Shown piece by piece: positions 24,449 through 32,604 of a DNA stretch of 64,000 bases. The notes beneath the pieces are model-generated. The model was not told the origin of the DNA. It saw nothing but the letters and a program-made list of their open reading frames with translations, and searched no databases. This DNA comes from Streptomyces sp. R33 (GTDB lineage Bacteria; Actinomycetota; Actinomycetes; Streptomycetales; Streptomycetaceae), in the NCBI RefSeq assembly GCF_041200175.1, contig NZ_CP165727.1, forward strand, positions 8,240,001 through 8,304,000. Reading direction: 5' to 3'. Positions within the stretch are counted from its first letter, which is position 1. The number at the start of each line of letters is the position of its first letter. Both the position numbers and the translations under genes were made by a program.

Positions 24449-25144
24449 ATGAGAATCTCCATGAGGATGCGCAATCACAGGACCCCGCGCACTCGCACTC
24501 CGTATACACGGGCTGTGACGTCGGTGGCGGCGGCGGGTGTTCTGATCGTCCCGCTCGTTCCGATGGCCACGGCTGTGGCCGTGGCTCAGCCGTGGCCGCA
24601 CTGCGCGGATGCGAGCCCCGACTCGTACGACAAACCGCCCCCCGCCGACCCGGGCCGCTTCGGGTACGGGGTGCTGCCCGCCATTGAGGGCATCACCTGC
24701 CTCATCAACGCGGAGCGCCAAAGGCTGGGGCTCCGGCCGCTCTCGCAATCCGCTGAGCTCAGGAACGCGGCGAACAAGCACGTGACCGCCGCGCTGGCTC
24801 AGAAGTGGTGGGGCGCAGGCAAGAATCCGCACCAGAATCCGCGGGTCGCCGGTTCGGCGGAACAGCAGATCGCGGCCCGCATCAAGGACGCCGGGTACTG
24901 CGCGAACGGCAGGTCGTGGGCCGGCTACGAGATTGCCTACAACGACTGGGACGGAGAGGGCACTCCGCGGGCGGCCGTTAACTGGTGGCTGAACATCAGC
25001 AAAGGCGGCCACGCCGAGATCATCCGCGACCCCTCGCTGACCGAGTTCGGCATCGCGCCCAGGGGCGGATCGGCGGACCCGGCCGGCGTGGGGAAGAGCG
25101 ATGCGGGGACCTACGTGGTCAACCTCGGCCGGTGTGAGAAGTAG
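24449..25144 (+). CDS. Secreted CAP/SCP-domain protein
   Basis: A 231-residue protein starting at the ATG at 24449 (GGGGAGAG immediately upstream). A long n-region with many Arg (MRISMRMRNHRTPRTRTPYT) precedes the hydrophobic segment AVTSVAAAGVLIVPLVPMAT of a signal peptide. The mature part is a CAP (SCP/PR-1) domain: LINAERQRLGLRPLSQSAEL, AANKHVTAALAQKW, AGYEIAYNDWDG, AVNWWLNISKGGHAEIIRDP, and GTYVVNLGRC. The conserved His/Glu constellation is partly kept (HAEII). Cysteines at HCAD, ITCLI, GYCAN and GRCEK may pair. CAP proteins of actinomycetes are extracellular, with proposed sterol or lipid binding or peptidase-like roles. Confidence 0.85.
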   Translation: MRISMRMRNHRTPRTRTPYTRAVTSVAAAGVLIVPLVPMATAVAVAQPWPHCADASPDSYDKPPPADPGRFGYGVLPAIEGITCLINAERQRLGLRPLSQSAELRNAANKHVTAALAQKWWGAGKNPHQNPRVAGSAEQQIAARIKDAGYCANGRSWAGYEIAYNDWDGEGTPRAAVNWWLNISKGGHAEIIRDPSLTEFGIAPRGGSADPAGVGKSDAGTYVVNLGRCEK

Positions 25145-25935
25145 CGAGCCGGTGCGTTGCGTGACAAGGCCGCGTGGGTCGCCGCCCGGCACGTCGACAA
25201 CACCGGAGAGGTTCCGCTGTCCAAGGACGTCGAACCGGCCGCCCCGCAGGGCTGACGGCGGGTCGGCCGGCCTCTTCGGGGCCGCCTGAAAATGTCCTGG
25301 GGGCGGCCCCACGGCTGGCCCCAGGACTGGGCCGTGCTCGGCGGGCGTGGCGGTGACACGTGACCGCCAGCGCGGCGACGTGCCCCCCTCCGACCCGGGG
25401 AACAGGGGCGCCGGTGTTTCGTTGTGATCGCGGGTCAGTGACCTGCACCTGGCAGTCGGCGCCGGACTGCAGGTTCTCGCCCATGCTTCTACTCGGGCCC
25501 ATCCAGGGCGCGGGTTGAGCCATGAAGAGCCCCGAGGGAGGAGAGCGCCAGGGCAGTGAGGTCAATCAGTGCAGCCGCCGGGCCGGGCCGGGACGGGGAC
25601 GGGCCACTGTCTCATTCGCAATGTCCGAAGTGCGCACCGTGGCCCAGTCATTGGAGTGGATGCCCATGTGGACCGCCGACGGTCCGCTCGGCGCCGATAC
25701 CGACGACATACCTCTCGAGCTGCGCCGAACACGCGGTGCTGTCGACGCTGCTGCGCAAGGCGTCGGAGCTGCGGCTTGCGGTGCCGCCCGAAGAGGTGCG
25801 CTGGCGTCGGGGCACCATCAACCGGGGCCCGTAGGTGCTCCCCCTGGCCTGGTCACCGCCGCGTCATGCCCGATCCGATCGAGAGGCCGGATCATGCCCG
25901 ACCAGGACCCGTCCAAACCCGTCGCCATGATGGGG
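25145..25935. other. Intergenic region of about 790 bases; unassigned fragments
   Basis: No intact gene was found. A plus-strand fragment near 25156-25255 (ALRDKAAWVAARHVDNTGEV and PLSKDVEPAAPQG) and another near 25715-25835 (ELRLAVPPEEVRWRRGTINR) look protein-like but have no start, RBS or known family. They may be scraps of deleted genes. The region separates convergent genes. Confidence 0.4.
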
Positions 25936-28737
25936 TCAGTGGTCTGCCCATCGCGCTGTCATTTCGGTTCGGTTGGCGTATCCGAGTTTGGCGAGGATGC
26001 TGCGGACGTGGCTTTCCACCGTCCGTTCGGAGATGATCAGGTCGTCGGCGATCTGGCGGTTCGTGCGCGCCCGGACCACGAGTTCGGCGATCTGCCGTTC
26101 GCGCGGGGTGAGCGGGCCGGTGTCGTCGCGCCGCGCAGCGATCTCGTCGAGGAGGCGTGCGGCGGCGGCGGAGGGACCGGGCAGGTCCAGCCGGTCGGCG
26201 ATCGCCACGGCCTCCCCGGCGAGGGCGGCCGCATCGGCGAGGGCGCCTTTGTCGCGTTCCACAGTGGCGAGGTTGAGGCAGGTCAGTGCCACATATGGCC
26301 TTGCGCCGAGGGCTCGGTTGCGGATCAGCGCTTCACGGAGCAGTTCCTCGGCCTGTGCCGGTCGGCCGGCGGTGAGGGCGAGGCGGCCGAGTTCGCGGCT
26401 GACCGTGCCGGAGAAGTACGCCGTGGGGGTGCCGAGCGCTCCCGGGTACGGCCTGAACACCGCGAGCTGGTCGTACACCAGCCGTGCGACGGAGGCGTCA
26501 CCAGCCAGCTCGATCAGGTCGACCAGGTTCAGCAGCACCGCGGGCCACGTCGGGTTCGCCGTCGGGATCGGTAGCAGCGGGCGTAGCCGCTCGTAGGCGT
26601 CCCGTGCCTCGTCCGGCCGCCCGGCCACGAAAAGCGCCCGTGCCCGCATGGACTGGATCAGCGGGTTCTCGGGCGCGCGGTCGAGGTCACGCCACATCTC
26701 TTCGCACAGTTCCGCGGCGTCGCCGCGGACCAGGGCCAGCTGTTGCTGCAGTACGTAGCTCATCGTGATCGCGTACTGGTCTGCGCTGGCCCGGGCGAGT
26801 TCGGTGGCGTCCGCGTTGCAGCGCCGGGCGTCGGCGAACCGTCCTTCCTGTGCTGCCCGGGCCGCGGTGACGCGCAGTTGGTGCCAGCGCGTCAGCGGCA
26901 GCGATGACCGGTCCGCGATAGCCTCGATGCCGCGGATCGCGTCGTCCACCAAGTCGAGCCGGCCGAGCAGGTAACCGGCTTGAACGCGCCACTGGTGGCC
27001 CAGGACGGCGACTAGGGGGTCACCGAGCCGTTCGGCCCCGGACACGGCCAACTCGCCCAGGCGCAGGCGTTCGGCGGTGTCGTCAGGATGGGCCAGGACC
27101 ATCTGCAACGCCCGGGCGGCGTCGAGTTCGGCCCGGGCATCACCGGTGGCCTCGGCCAGTTCGAGGGCGGCGTGGGCCTGCTCGGCGGCCTCTTCGAGCG
27201 AACCCAGATCGGCCGAGACGGTGGCGAGCTGAGCGAGCACCCGGGCGCGCACCGCGTCCTCAAGGTCCTCGACGGCCAGGGCCGTTTTGCACAGCCGGGT
27301 GATGGCCTGCGAGGCATGGGGGTACGTGACGCCCTGCACCACCAGGGCAGCCTCGGCGAGCAGCGCGGGTCGGCGCTTCGCCTTCGCCGCGTCGCAGGCT
27401 TCGTCGCAGTGACGCAGGCTGGCGTCGTAGTCCCCGACCAGGTACTCGGCGCGGGCCAGGTCGATGAGCGCCGACGCCCGCTGCGGGTCCGCCGCGTCGA
27501 GGACGGCGGCGGCGTCCGCCAGATGCCGGACGGCGTCCGCATAGGCGTGCCGCTCGCGGGCCAGATCCGCGGCGGTCCGCGACCAGTGTGCTGCGGCGGC
27601 GCGGTGCGCGGGCTCCGTGCCGGAGTGCCGCCAGTGTGCCGCGATACGGGCTGCCTCGCCAGGGTCCCCGGCCTGCTCCAGTGCCCGCGCAGCCGCTTGG
27701 TGCAGAGCACGTGAGGCGGGCGGGGTGGTTCGGCCGAGTACCTCCTCACGAACCAAGTCGTGGGTGAAGCGGTAGGTGCGTCCGGTGTCGGCGCCGTTCT
27801 CCGCGGTGAGGATCCCGGCGTGCCAGGCCGCTTCCAGCGCCCGACTGACGGCAGTGGCTTCAAGCTGTGGCAGGACCGGGGTGAGCAGATCCGTGTCCAG
27901 CGGTTCGCCGAGTACGGCCGCCGCCCGTACCACGAGTCTCTGCTCGGTGGTGAGTCCGGTCAGCAGGCCGCTGACGACGGTGCAGAGGCTGCCGGCATGG
28001 GTGCGCAGTGCACTGACGAGAAGCGGCAGCCCACCCGTCCTTCGGTAGAACTGCGCCGCGTCCGCCTCCCCGACGCACTGGGCGACTTCTGCCGGTGTGA
28101 AGGGCGCCAGGCGCAGCGTCTCGGCGCCATAGCGGCCCAGTTCCGCGAGCGCCCCGGCGGGTTCCTCGGGGGCTGGTTCCCGGAAGGTGCCGACAACGAG
28201 CAGCCCACGGTAGGTGACCTCACTGGTCAGCTGCCGCAACAGATCGAGGCTGGCTGTGTCGGCCCAGTGCAAATCCTCGAGCAGGACGACGAGAGCGCGT
28301 TCGGCGGCCGCCCCGGCCAGCGCCTCGCTCATCCGGGCCAGCTCCAAGAACCGCGCCGCCGCTGCGTCAGCCGGCTCCGTCACACTCCATTGATGCTGCG
28401 GCGCCACAGCCCCGGCCCCGGTCGGCTCGGCGCTTTGCGGTCCGGGGAACGCGAGGGTGACTCCCGCCACGCGCAGTGCATGCTGCCACGGCCACAGGGG
28501 TGGTGCCACCGTGTCTCTGGGGCAGTGGCCCCGCACGACGGTGACACGTTCACGGTCGGCGTGGCGGCGCAGAGCCTCGGCCGCGAGCGTGCTCTTGCCG
28601 ATGCCCGCCGGCCCCGCGAGCAGCACCACGGATCCGCAGCCCCGCGCCGTCGCTTCGATCCGCTGGGCAAGGACCGCCAACTCGGATGCCCTGCCGATGA
28701 ATTCACTGGCCACACCGGCAGTATCCCGCAGACGCAC
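25936..28737 (-). CDS. Large LuxR-family (LAL-type) ATP-binding transcriptional regulator
   Basis: A 933-residue protein. N-terminal STAND/AAA ATPase: FIGRASELAVLAQRI then Walker A GPAGIGKST at 42-50, and a Walker B-like LVVLLEDLHWAD near residue 155. The middle 500 residues are Ala-rich TPR-like helices. The C terminus is a LuxR helix-turn-helix: LTPRERQIAELVVRARTNRQ and IADDLIISERTVESHVRSIL, with NRTEMTARW closing it. Such LAL regulators activate secondary-metabolism or sugar-utilisation genes on ATP and inducer binding. The GTG at 28737 is used; GTG at 28713, directly before ASEFIGR, is an alternative. It is divergent from the secreted-protein gene at 28898, which could be a target. Confidence 0.92.
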   Translation of the reverse strand: MRLRDTAGVASEFIGRASELAVLAQRIEATARGCGSVVLLAGPAGIGKSTLAAEALRRHADRERVTVVRGHCPRDTVAPPLWPWQHALRVAGVTLAFPGPQSAEPTGAGAVAPQHQWSVTEPADAAAARFLELARMSEALAGAAAERALVVLLEDLHWADTASLDLLRQLTSEVTYRGLLVVGTFREPAPEEPAGALAELGRYGAETLRLAPFTPAEVAQCVGEADAAQFYRRTGGLPLLVSALRTHAGSLCTVVSGLLTGLTTEQRLVVRAAAVLGEPLDTDLLTPVLPQLEATAVSRALEAAWHAGILTAENGADTGRTYRFTHDLVREEVLGRTTPPASRALHQAAARALEQAGDPGEAARIAAHWRHSGTEPAHRAAAAHWSRTAADLARERHAYADAVRHLADAAAVLDAADPQRASALIDLARAEYLVGDYDASLRHCDEACDAAKAKRRPALLAEAALVVQGVTYPHASQAITRLCKTALAVEDLEDAVRARVLAQLATVSADLGSLEEAAEQAHAALELAEATGDARAELDAARALQMVLAHPDDTAERLRLGELAVSGAERLGDPLVAVLGHQWRVQAGYLLGRLDLVDDAIRGIEAIADRSSLPLTRWHQLRVTAARAAQEGRFADARRCNADATELARASADQYAITMSYVLQQQLALVRGDAAELCEEMWRDLDRAPENPLIQSMRARALFVAGRPDEARDAYERLRPLLPIPTANPTWPAVLLNLVDLIELAGDASVARLVYDQLAVFRPYPGALGTPTAYFSGTVSRELGRLALTAGRPAQAEELLREALIRNRALGARPYVALTCLNLATVERDKGALADAAALAGEAVAIADRLDLPGPSAAAARLLDEIAARRDDTGPLTPRERQIAELVVRARTNRQIADDLIISERTVESHVRSILAKLGYANRTEMTARWADH

Positions 28738-28897
28738 TCGACGAGGACCGGCCGCGGCTGCGTACCACGGTTCAGTGGCAGTACTGATGCCCCGGGCGGC
28801 TTGCGCACGCCACTGTTATCGGCACACACCCGGAGGCGGCTCGGGATCGTACCCGACTCGACCGGACACCCACCTTGCGACACCCCAAGGGGAGAAC

Positions 28898-29800
28898 ATG
28901 ATGCGAGCACGCCGGCGCGCCGTGGTCACGGCCGTTGCGAGCCGCGGCGACACGGCCGAGGGCCGTCCCGCTCCGAACCAGCCGGATCATCCCTCATTGC
29001 GCTCCGAAAGCCCGATGCCCCGCGCCCCGCAGTCGTCACCCGTACGGGGGACACGTGCATCGCTGGGGGCGACCACGAAGGGCCGGCGGATAACGATGGT
29101 GGCAACGGTGGCGGTTGTCGTCGCACTGACGGGCGTGTCATGCGCGCAGCCGAACCCCGGGTCGGGCCACGGCGGCGGGGACCAGCAGCGCCATGCGGCG
29201 TCACCCGACCCGAAGTCCTCGGCCGGGGCCGGCCGGAGCGGCGGCGACGCCAGTACCAAGAAGCCAGCCTGCCCCACCCCCGGGCCCCTCACCGGATCCC
29301 AGCTCCCCGCCTTCCCGCGGGCGGACAAGGTCAGCAAGATCAATCAGAATCCGTGCCTGCCCCTTGCCGGGGTGGCCGACCAGATTCTCGGCTTCGTCCC
29401 CAAGAGCGGCAACCCGAAGTACACGAGCTTCCGTAATGGGCTCGGCCAGTTCGTCGGGAAGCTGAACGCGGCCAACGACCTCGCAGAGTGCGCCTACGCG
29501 ACCGACCGCCTCGCCGTCGGGGTGTACCAGCACGACGGCACGCCCTGGTCGATCGGTCTGGTGGCGGTCGTCCGCAAGGACCTCAAGGGGATCGCCGACA
29601 TCGGGGCCTGCTGGCTGCCCAAGCGGCTCCCGTTCCCGCTGCCGACCCAAGGCATCGCACCCGACGAGATCAAGCCGGACTACTGCGCCGACGCCGTGAC
29701 CCGGAAGAGCAACGGCCATACCTTCACGATCATGTGGATCGGCTCCTCCAACGTGATGTGCGGCAGCCTCGCCCACATCTACAAGAAGGCACCGGTCTAG
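28898..29800 (+). CDS. Secreted or membrane-anchored protein, unknown function
   Basis: A 300-residue frame starting at ATG 28898 (a second ATG follows at 28901), with AGGGGAGA 3-10 bases upstream. About 65 polar, basic residues precede a hydrophobic segment (ITMVATVAVVVALTGVSCAQ) that ends in Cys and could be a lipobox with an unusually long n-region or a single membrane helix. A low-complexity Gly/Ser/Lys linker follows, then a globular domain: NPCLPLAGVADQILGFVPKS, DLAECAYATDRLAVGVYQHD and NGHTFTIMWIGSSNVMCGSL. Cysteines in this domain are likely paired. The real start may be further downstream. Divergent from the LuxR regulator. No family recognised. Confidence 0.65.
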   Translation: MMRARRRAVVTAVASRGDTAEGRPAPNQPDHPSLRSESPMPRAPQSSPVRGTRASLGATTKGRRITMVATVAVVVALTGVSCAQPNPGSGHGGGDQQRHAASPDPKSSAGAGRSGGDASTKKPACPTPGPLTGSQLPAFPRADKVSKINQNPCLPLAGVADQILGFVPKSGNPKYTSFRNGLGQFVGKLNAANDLAECAYATDRLAVGVYQHDGTPWSIGLVAVVRKDLKGIADIGACWLPKRLPFPLPTQGIAPDEIKPDYCADAVTRKSNGHTFTIMWIGSSNVMCGSLAHIYKKAPV

Positions 29801-30197
29801 GCGCTCCAGAAGGCCCCGTCGTCCCGGCAGAAGCGCATCCGGCCGGCGGGTCCCAGGAGCTTCTCCCGGCCGGCGCGAACGTCAACTCCTTTGCGGGGAG
29901 CGCGCCGGACCACCACCTCGCGCGGACAGGGAACCGCATGAGCCGGACCGATCTGCCGCCCGGCTGTCCCACTGTCAGAACCGGACCGGCCTTGGGCCGG
30001 CCGCCTGCTCACCGCCGCCCGCGTCCTCCCCCTGCTCAGACGCTGCCCGCCATTCTCGGTCGCCGATGTCCCGAAAGGGCTTCGCGGCGGGCGTGGCGGG
30101 CACGGCGGTACAGGTGGTCGTCACGGTCATCGCCGGGGCCCTCATGCCGGCCCAGTCGGCCCGGCTCCGGACTCCCGCTCACCCGGAAGGAACCGTC
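29801..30197. other. Intergenic region, nothing recognised
   Basis: About 395 bases between two plus-strand secreted-protein genes. An in-frame extension of the downstream gene reaches back to 30066 but lacks an RBS. No other feature was recognised. Confidence 0.35.
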
Positions 30198-30776
30198 GTG
30201 AAGAATTTCCTGGCCTCTCTCGCGGCCCTGCTGCTCGCCGTCCTCGCTTTCACCGCAGTGCAAAACGGCACCCTCGCCCTGCCGTGGCAGGCCTCGGGTG
30301 CCGGCTCGGGCCCCGTCGACGGCCGCGGCGGCTCGGGGCCGACCTCCGGGTCCGGCACCGAGACCGGCTCGGCCAACAGCAGTTCGGGGAACAGCGGCAA
30401 CAGCGGCAACAGCAGTTCCGGGAAGCGGGGTGATGCCGACGGCGGCACCACCCCCAAGCCGGGCAAGGGCAGCAGCCCCAAGCCCCCGGCCGGCCCGGCC
30501 CGACTGGTTCCGAACGGTCTGCCGTGCAGCAACGGGGCGAGCTGCGGTGTGTACGGCAGCGGGTTCGCGCCCGGCGAGCTGGTCGACCTGTACTACACCT
30601 GGCCCGACAGCCGCGGTGAGGCGAAGTACGGCCCGAGGCAGGCCGATGACGGCGGCAGGATCGATTACAGCATCCGGCGCGCCATCAAGAACGGCAGCAC
30701 CATCCACGTCCGGGCGGTCGGCCGGACCTCCGGGCTCACCGCCACCACCAGCTACCACGACTCCGGCCCCTACTGA
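30198..30776 (+). CDS. Secreted low-complexity protein with C-terminal beta domain
   Basis: A 192-residue protein. The GTG at 30198 is chosen because GGAAGGA lies 6-12 bases upstream and the product then begins with a signal-peptide-like VKNFLASLAALLLAVLAFTA. A Gly/Ser/Asn-rich linker follows (GSGTETGSANSSSGNSGNSG), then a Lys/Pro segment and a globular domain with NGLPCSNGASCGVYGSGFAP, LVDLYYTWPDSRG and IHVRAVGRTSGLTATTSYH, which resembles an immunoglobulin-like or cell-surface beta-sandwich. The two Cys are probably disulfide-bonded. Likely extracellular; function unknown. Confidence 0.65.
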   Translation: MKNFLASLAALLLAVLAFTAVQNGTLALPWQASGAGSGPVDGRGGSGPTSGSGTETGSANSSSGNSGNSGNSSSGKRGDADGGTTPKPGKGSSPKPPAGPARLVPNGLPCSNGASCGVYGSGFAPGELVDLYYTWPDSRGEAKYGPRQADDGGRIDYSIRRAIKNGSTIHVRAVGRTSGLTATTSYHDSGPY

Positions 30777-31210
30777 GCGCCTACTGCCAGGCCGATACAC
30801 GGGGAGCAACGCCAGCCACGACCTCCCAGCAGTGGCAGGCCGGCCACCAGGCGTTCGGACGCGGCCGGCGACGCTCGGTCCGATGTAGCCGACGACGCGA
30901 TGGCTCCCTCGGCGGCGCGCACAGCGAGCGGCAGTCAGCGGGCCGGGTCGCTCTCGCCGAACAAGCTGTCGCTCGTCCCGTACAACTGGGCCCTGTACCG
31001 CCGGCACGAACAGCTCTCGGTGTTCCGGTCGACGCGGGCTCTGGTCGGGGCGGCGTGGCACTCGTTGCGGAAGTCGCGGATCTAGCACCCGTTCGCGCGC
31101 TTGGGGAGCCGGTGCGCGACCGTTTCCGGAGGGTGCCTGACCGGGCCCCGACCCGTGGTTGTGCCGCGTGGCGATTCGGTGCGGCGGCAGCCGGATCCTC
31201 GTTGGCTTGG
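30777..31210. other. Intergenic region between convergent genes
   Basis: About 430 bases; a short plus-strand frame at 30900-31085 has no supporting evidence. No terminator hairpin stood out. Confidence 0.35.
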
Positions 31211-31987
31211 TCAGACGGTCAACACCTTGAGCCTGCTTGGCCCTGGCGAGTGCCCGGCGTCCAGGCGAGTGAAGAACTCCGTCGCCACGATCGCCTCCCG
31301 TTCAGGCTTCGGGAGCCGGGCGAGGAGACCCGGGAGGGACCTTTCGCGAGCCACTTCGCTGGCGTGCGCCATGATCGCGGCGAGCTTGCGGTCCAGCCAG
31401 GGGCGGATATCGACGGCTGCGTGAACCATCTCGTCCGGCACGGTGTGGACGCGCTTTCCGACGGTGGACAGGAGACCGGCCAGGGCGTCGCTCTCCGAGC
31501 GAGGGTGCGATGCGCCATATACCGCGCTGGGACGCCAGGAGGGCCCAGCTTGAGGGCAGAGCCCCTCGATGCCAGCGGTGCGTACAGCTTGGAGGACCAC
31601 TTCGTGGGTGCGGACATGGTCGGGGTGCCCCGACCCGAACGCGTCGTGGGTCACGATCACCTGAGGCCGGAATGCGCGCACGTGTGACACGAGCCGTTCC
31701 GCCGCCTCTTCCTGGGGAACGTCACAGAGGCGGGGCCGACCGGGGGCGGAGTCGGGGACGCGGAGGTCGGCGAATCCGAGCATGCGGGGCTTGCCCGCGC
31801 CAAGAAGGTGCAGGGCGTGTGCGAGCTCGGCGGCGCGAAGGCTGTCTGGAGCCCACGTAGCCGTGACGACGGCAGTGCGCGCCCCGGCCGCCGCGTGCTG
31901 GGCGAGGACTCCACCGGCCACGAGCGCCTCATCGTCTGGGTGTGCGCAGACAGCCAACAGGGACGGTAAGGGGGACGGTGTTGTCAT
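31211..31987 (-). CDS. PIG-L family deacetylase
   Basis: A 258-residue protein from the ATG at 31987 (AAGGG upstream), shorter than the open frame, which runs another 37 codons. Zinc motifs of the LmbE/PIG-L family are present: AHPDDEALVAGG with HPDDE at 16-20, and GSGHPDH with HPDH at 121-124. RPQVIVTHDAFG and SLRAAELAHALHLLG are further family landmarks. It would remove an N-acetyl group from a GlcNAc-type sugar or a related substrate, as in mycothiol, lincosamide or glycopeptide pathways. It is the last gene of the minus-strand set starting at 39134. The presence of a GNAT acetyltransferase just upstream suggests paired acetylation and deacetylation chemistry. Confidence 0.9.
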   Translation of the reverse strand: MTTPSPLPSLLAVCAHPDDEALVAGGVLAQHAAAGARTAVVTATWAPDSLRAAELAHALHLLGAGKPRMLGFADLRVPDSAPGRPRLCDVPQEEAAERLVSHVRAFRPQVIVTHDAFGSGHPDHVRTHEVVLQAVRTAGIEGLCPQAGPSWRPSAVYGASHPRSESDALAGLLSTVGKRVHTVPDEMVHAAVDIRPWLDRKLAAIMAHASEVARERSLPGLLARLPKPEREAIVATEFFTRLDAGHSPGPSRLKVLTV

Positions 31988-32045
31988 GGGCGGACCCTTC
32001 TTGAGATCTGAGGGGGGGTGGGTCGCACGGCTATCGGGTACGCGC

Positions 32046-32594
32046 TCAACCAGACCGCGGACCCGAGGAGCACACACCGAACCACTGCTCGGCGCCAAAC
32101 TCCTCGAACCGCTCCACCTCGGTGAACCCCAGTTTCACCGCGACACGTACCGAGCGGTCGTTGGCCACCTGAGTGCAGAGCACCACCGGCTCACCGGGAA
32201 GCGCGTCGGCGACCCAGCCGAGCGCCGCCGAGCATGCCTCAAAGGCGTACCCACGTCCCCACGCCTTGGGCAGGAACATGTAGCTGAGCTCGGCCTCCCC
32301 GGCATCAGGACGGACGTGCCCCGGACGCTCCACGTCCCGCCGGTCGAGCGTGACGACGCCGATCATCGCCCCGTCGTGATCGACCACGAACACGCCAGGC
32401 CGCCGACCGGGCACTTCAGGCACTGCGCTCTCAAGCTCAGCACGTGGTCGGGGGCCACCGAGGTACGTCCGCACCTCCGACGAGGCGAACAGTTCAATGA
32501 ACGCCGCACGGTCCCGGGCCACCGATTCGCGGAGCACGAGCCGCCCGGTCCGCAAGGGGGCGGGCGGCCACACAACGGGACCAAGCTCAGCCAT
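32046..32594 (-). CDS. GNAT-family N-acetyltransferase (RimJ/RimL type)
   Basis: A 182-residue protein starting at the ATG at 32594, 10 bases after the stop of the large fusion gene. Family features: LRTGRLVLRESVARDRAAFI at the N terminus, GVVTLDRRD, the acetyl-CoA binding region ELSYMFLPKAWGRGYAFEA (with the QxxGxG equivalent WGRGYA) and VANDRSVRVAVKLGFTEVER. RimJ/RimL-like enzymes acetylate N-terminal or side-chain amines of proteins or small molecules. The position inside a presumed biosynthetic operon suggests a tailoring or self-protection role. The ribosome binding site is weak, consistent with translational coupling. Confidence 0.9.
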   Translation of the reverse strand: MAELGPVVWPPAPLRTGRLVLRESVARDRAAFIELFASSEVRTYLGGPRPRAELESAVPEVPGRRPGVFVVDHDGAMIGVVTLDRRDVERPGHVRPDAGEAELSYMFLPKAWGRGYAFEACSAALGWVADALPGEPVVLCTQVANDRSVRVAVKLGFTEVERFEEFGAEQWFGVCSSGPRSG

Positions 32595-32604
32595 GACAGG
32601 CAAC

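Noticed and set aside
30036..31088. 350-residue minus-strand open frame
   Set aside because: Opposite the secreted protein gene at 30198, with no recognisable domain or start signal.
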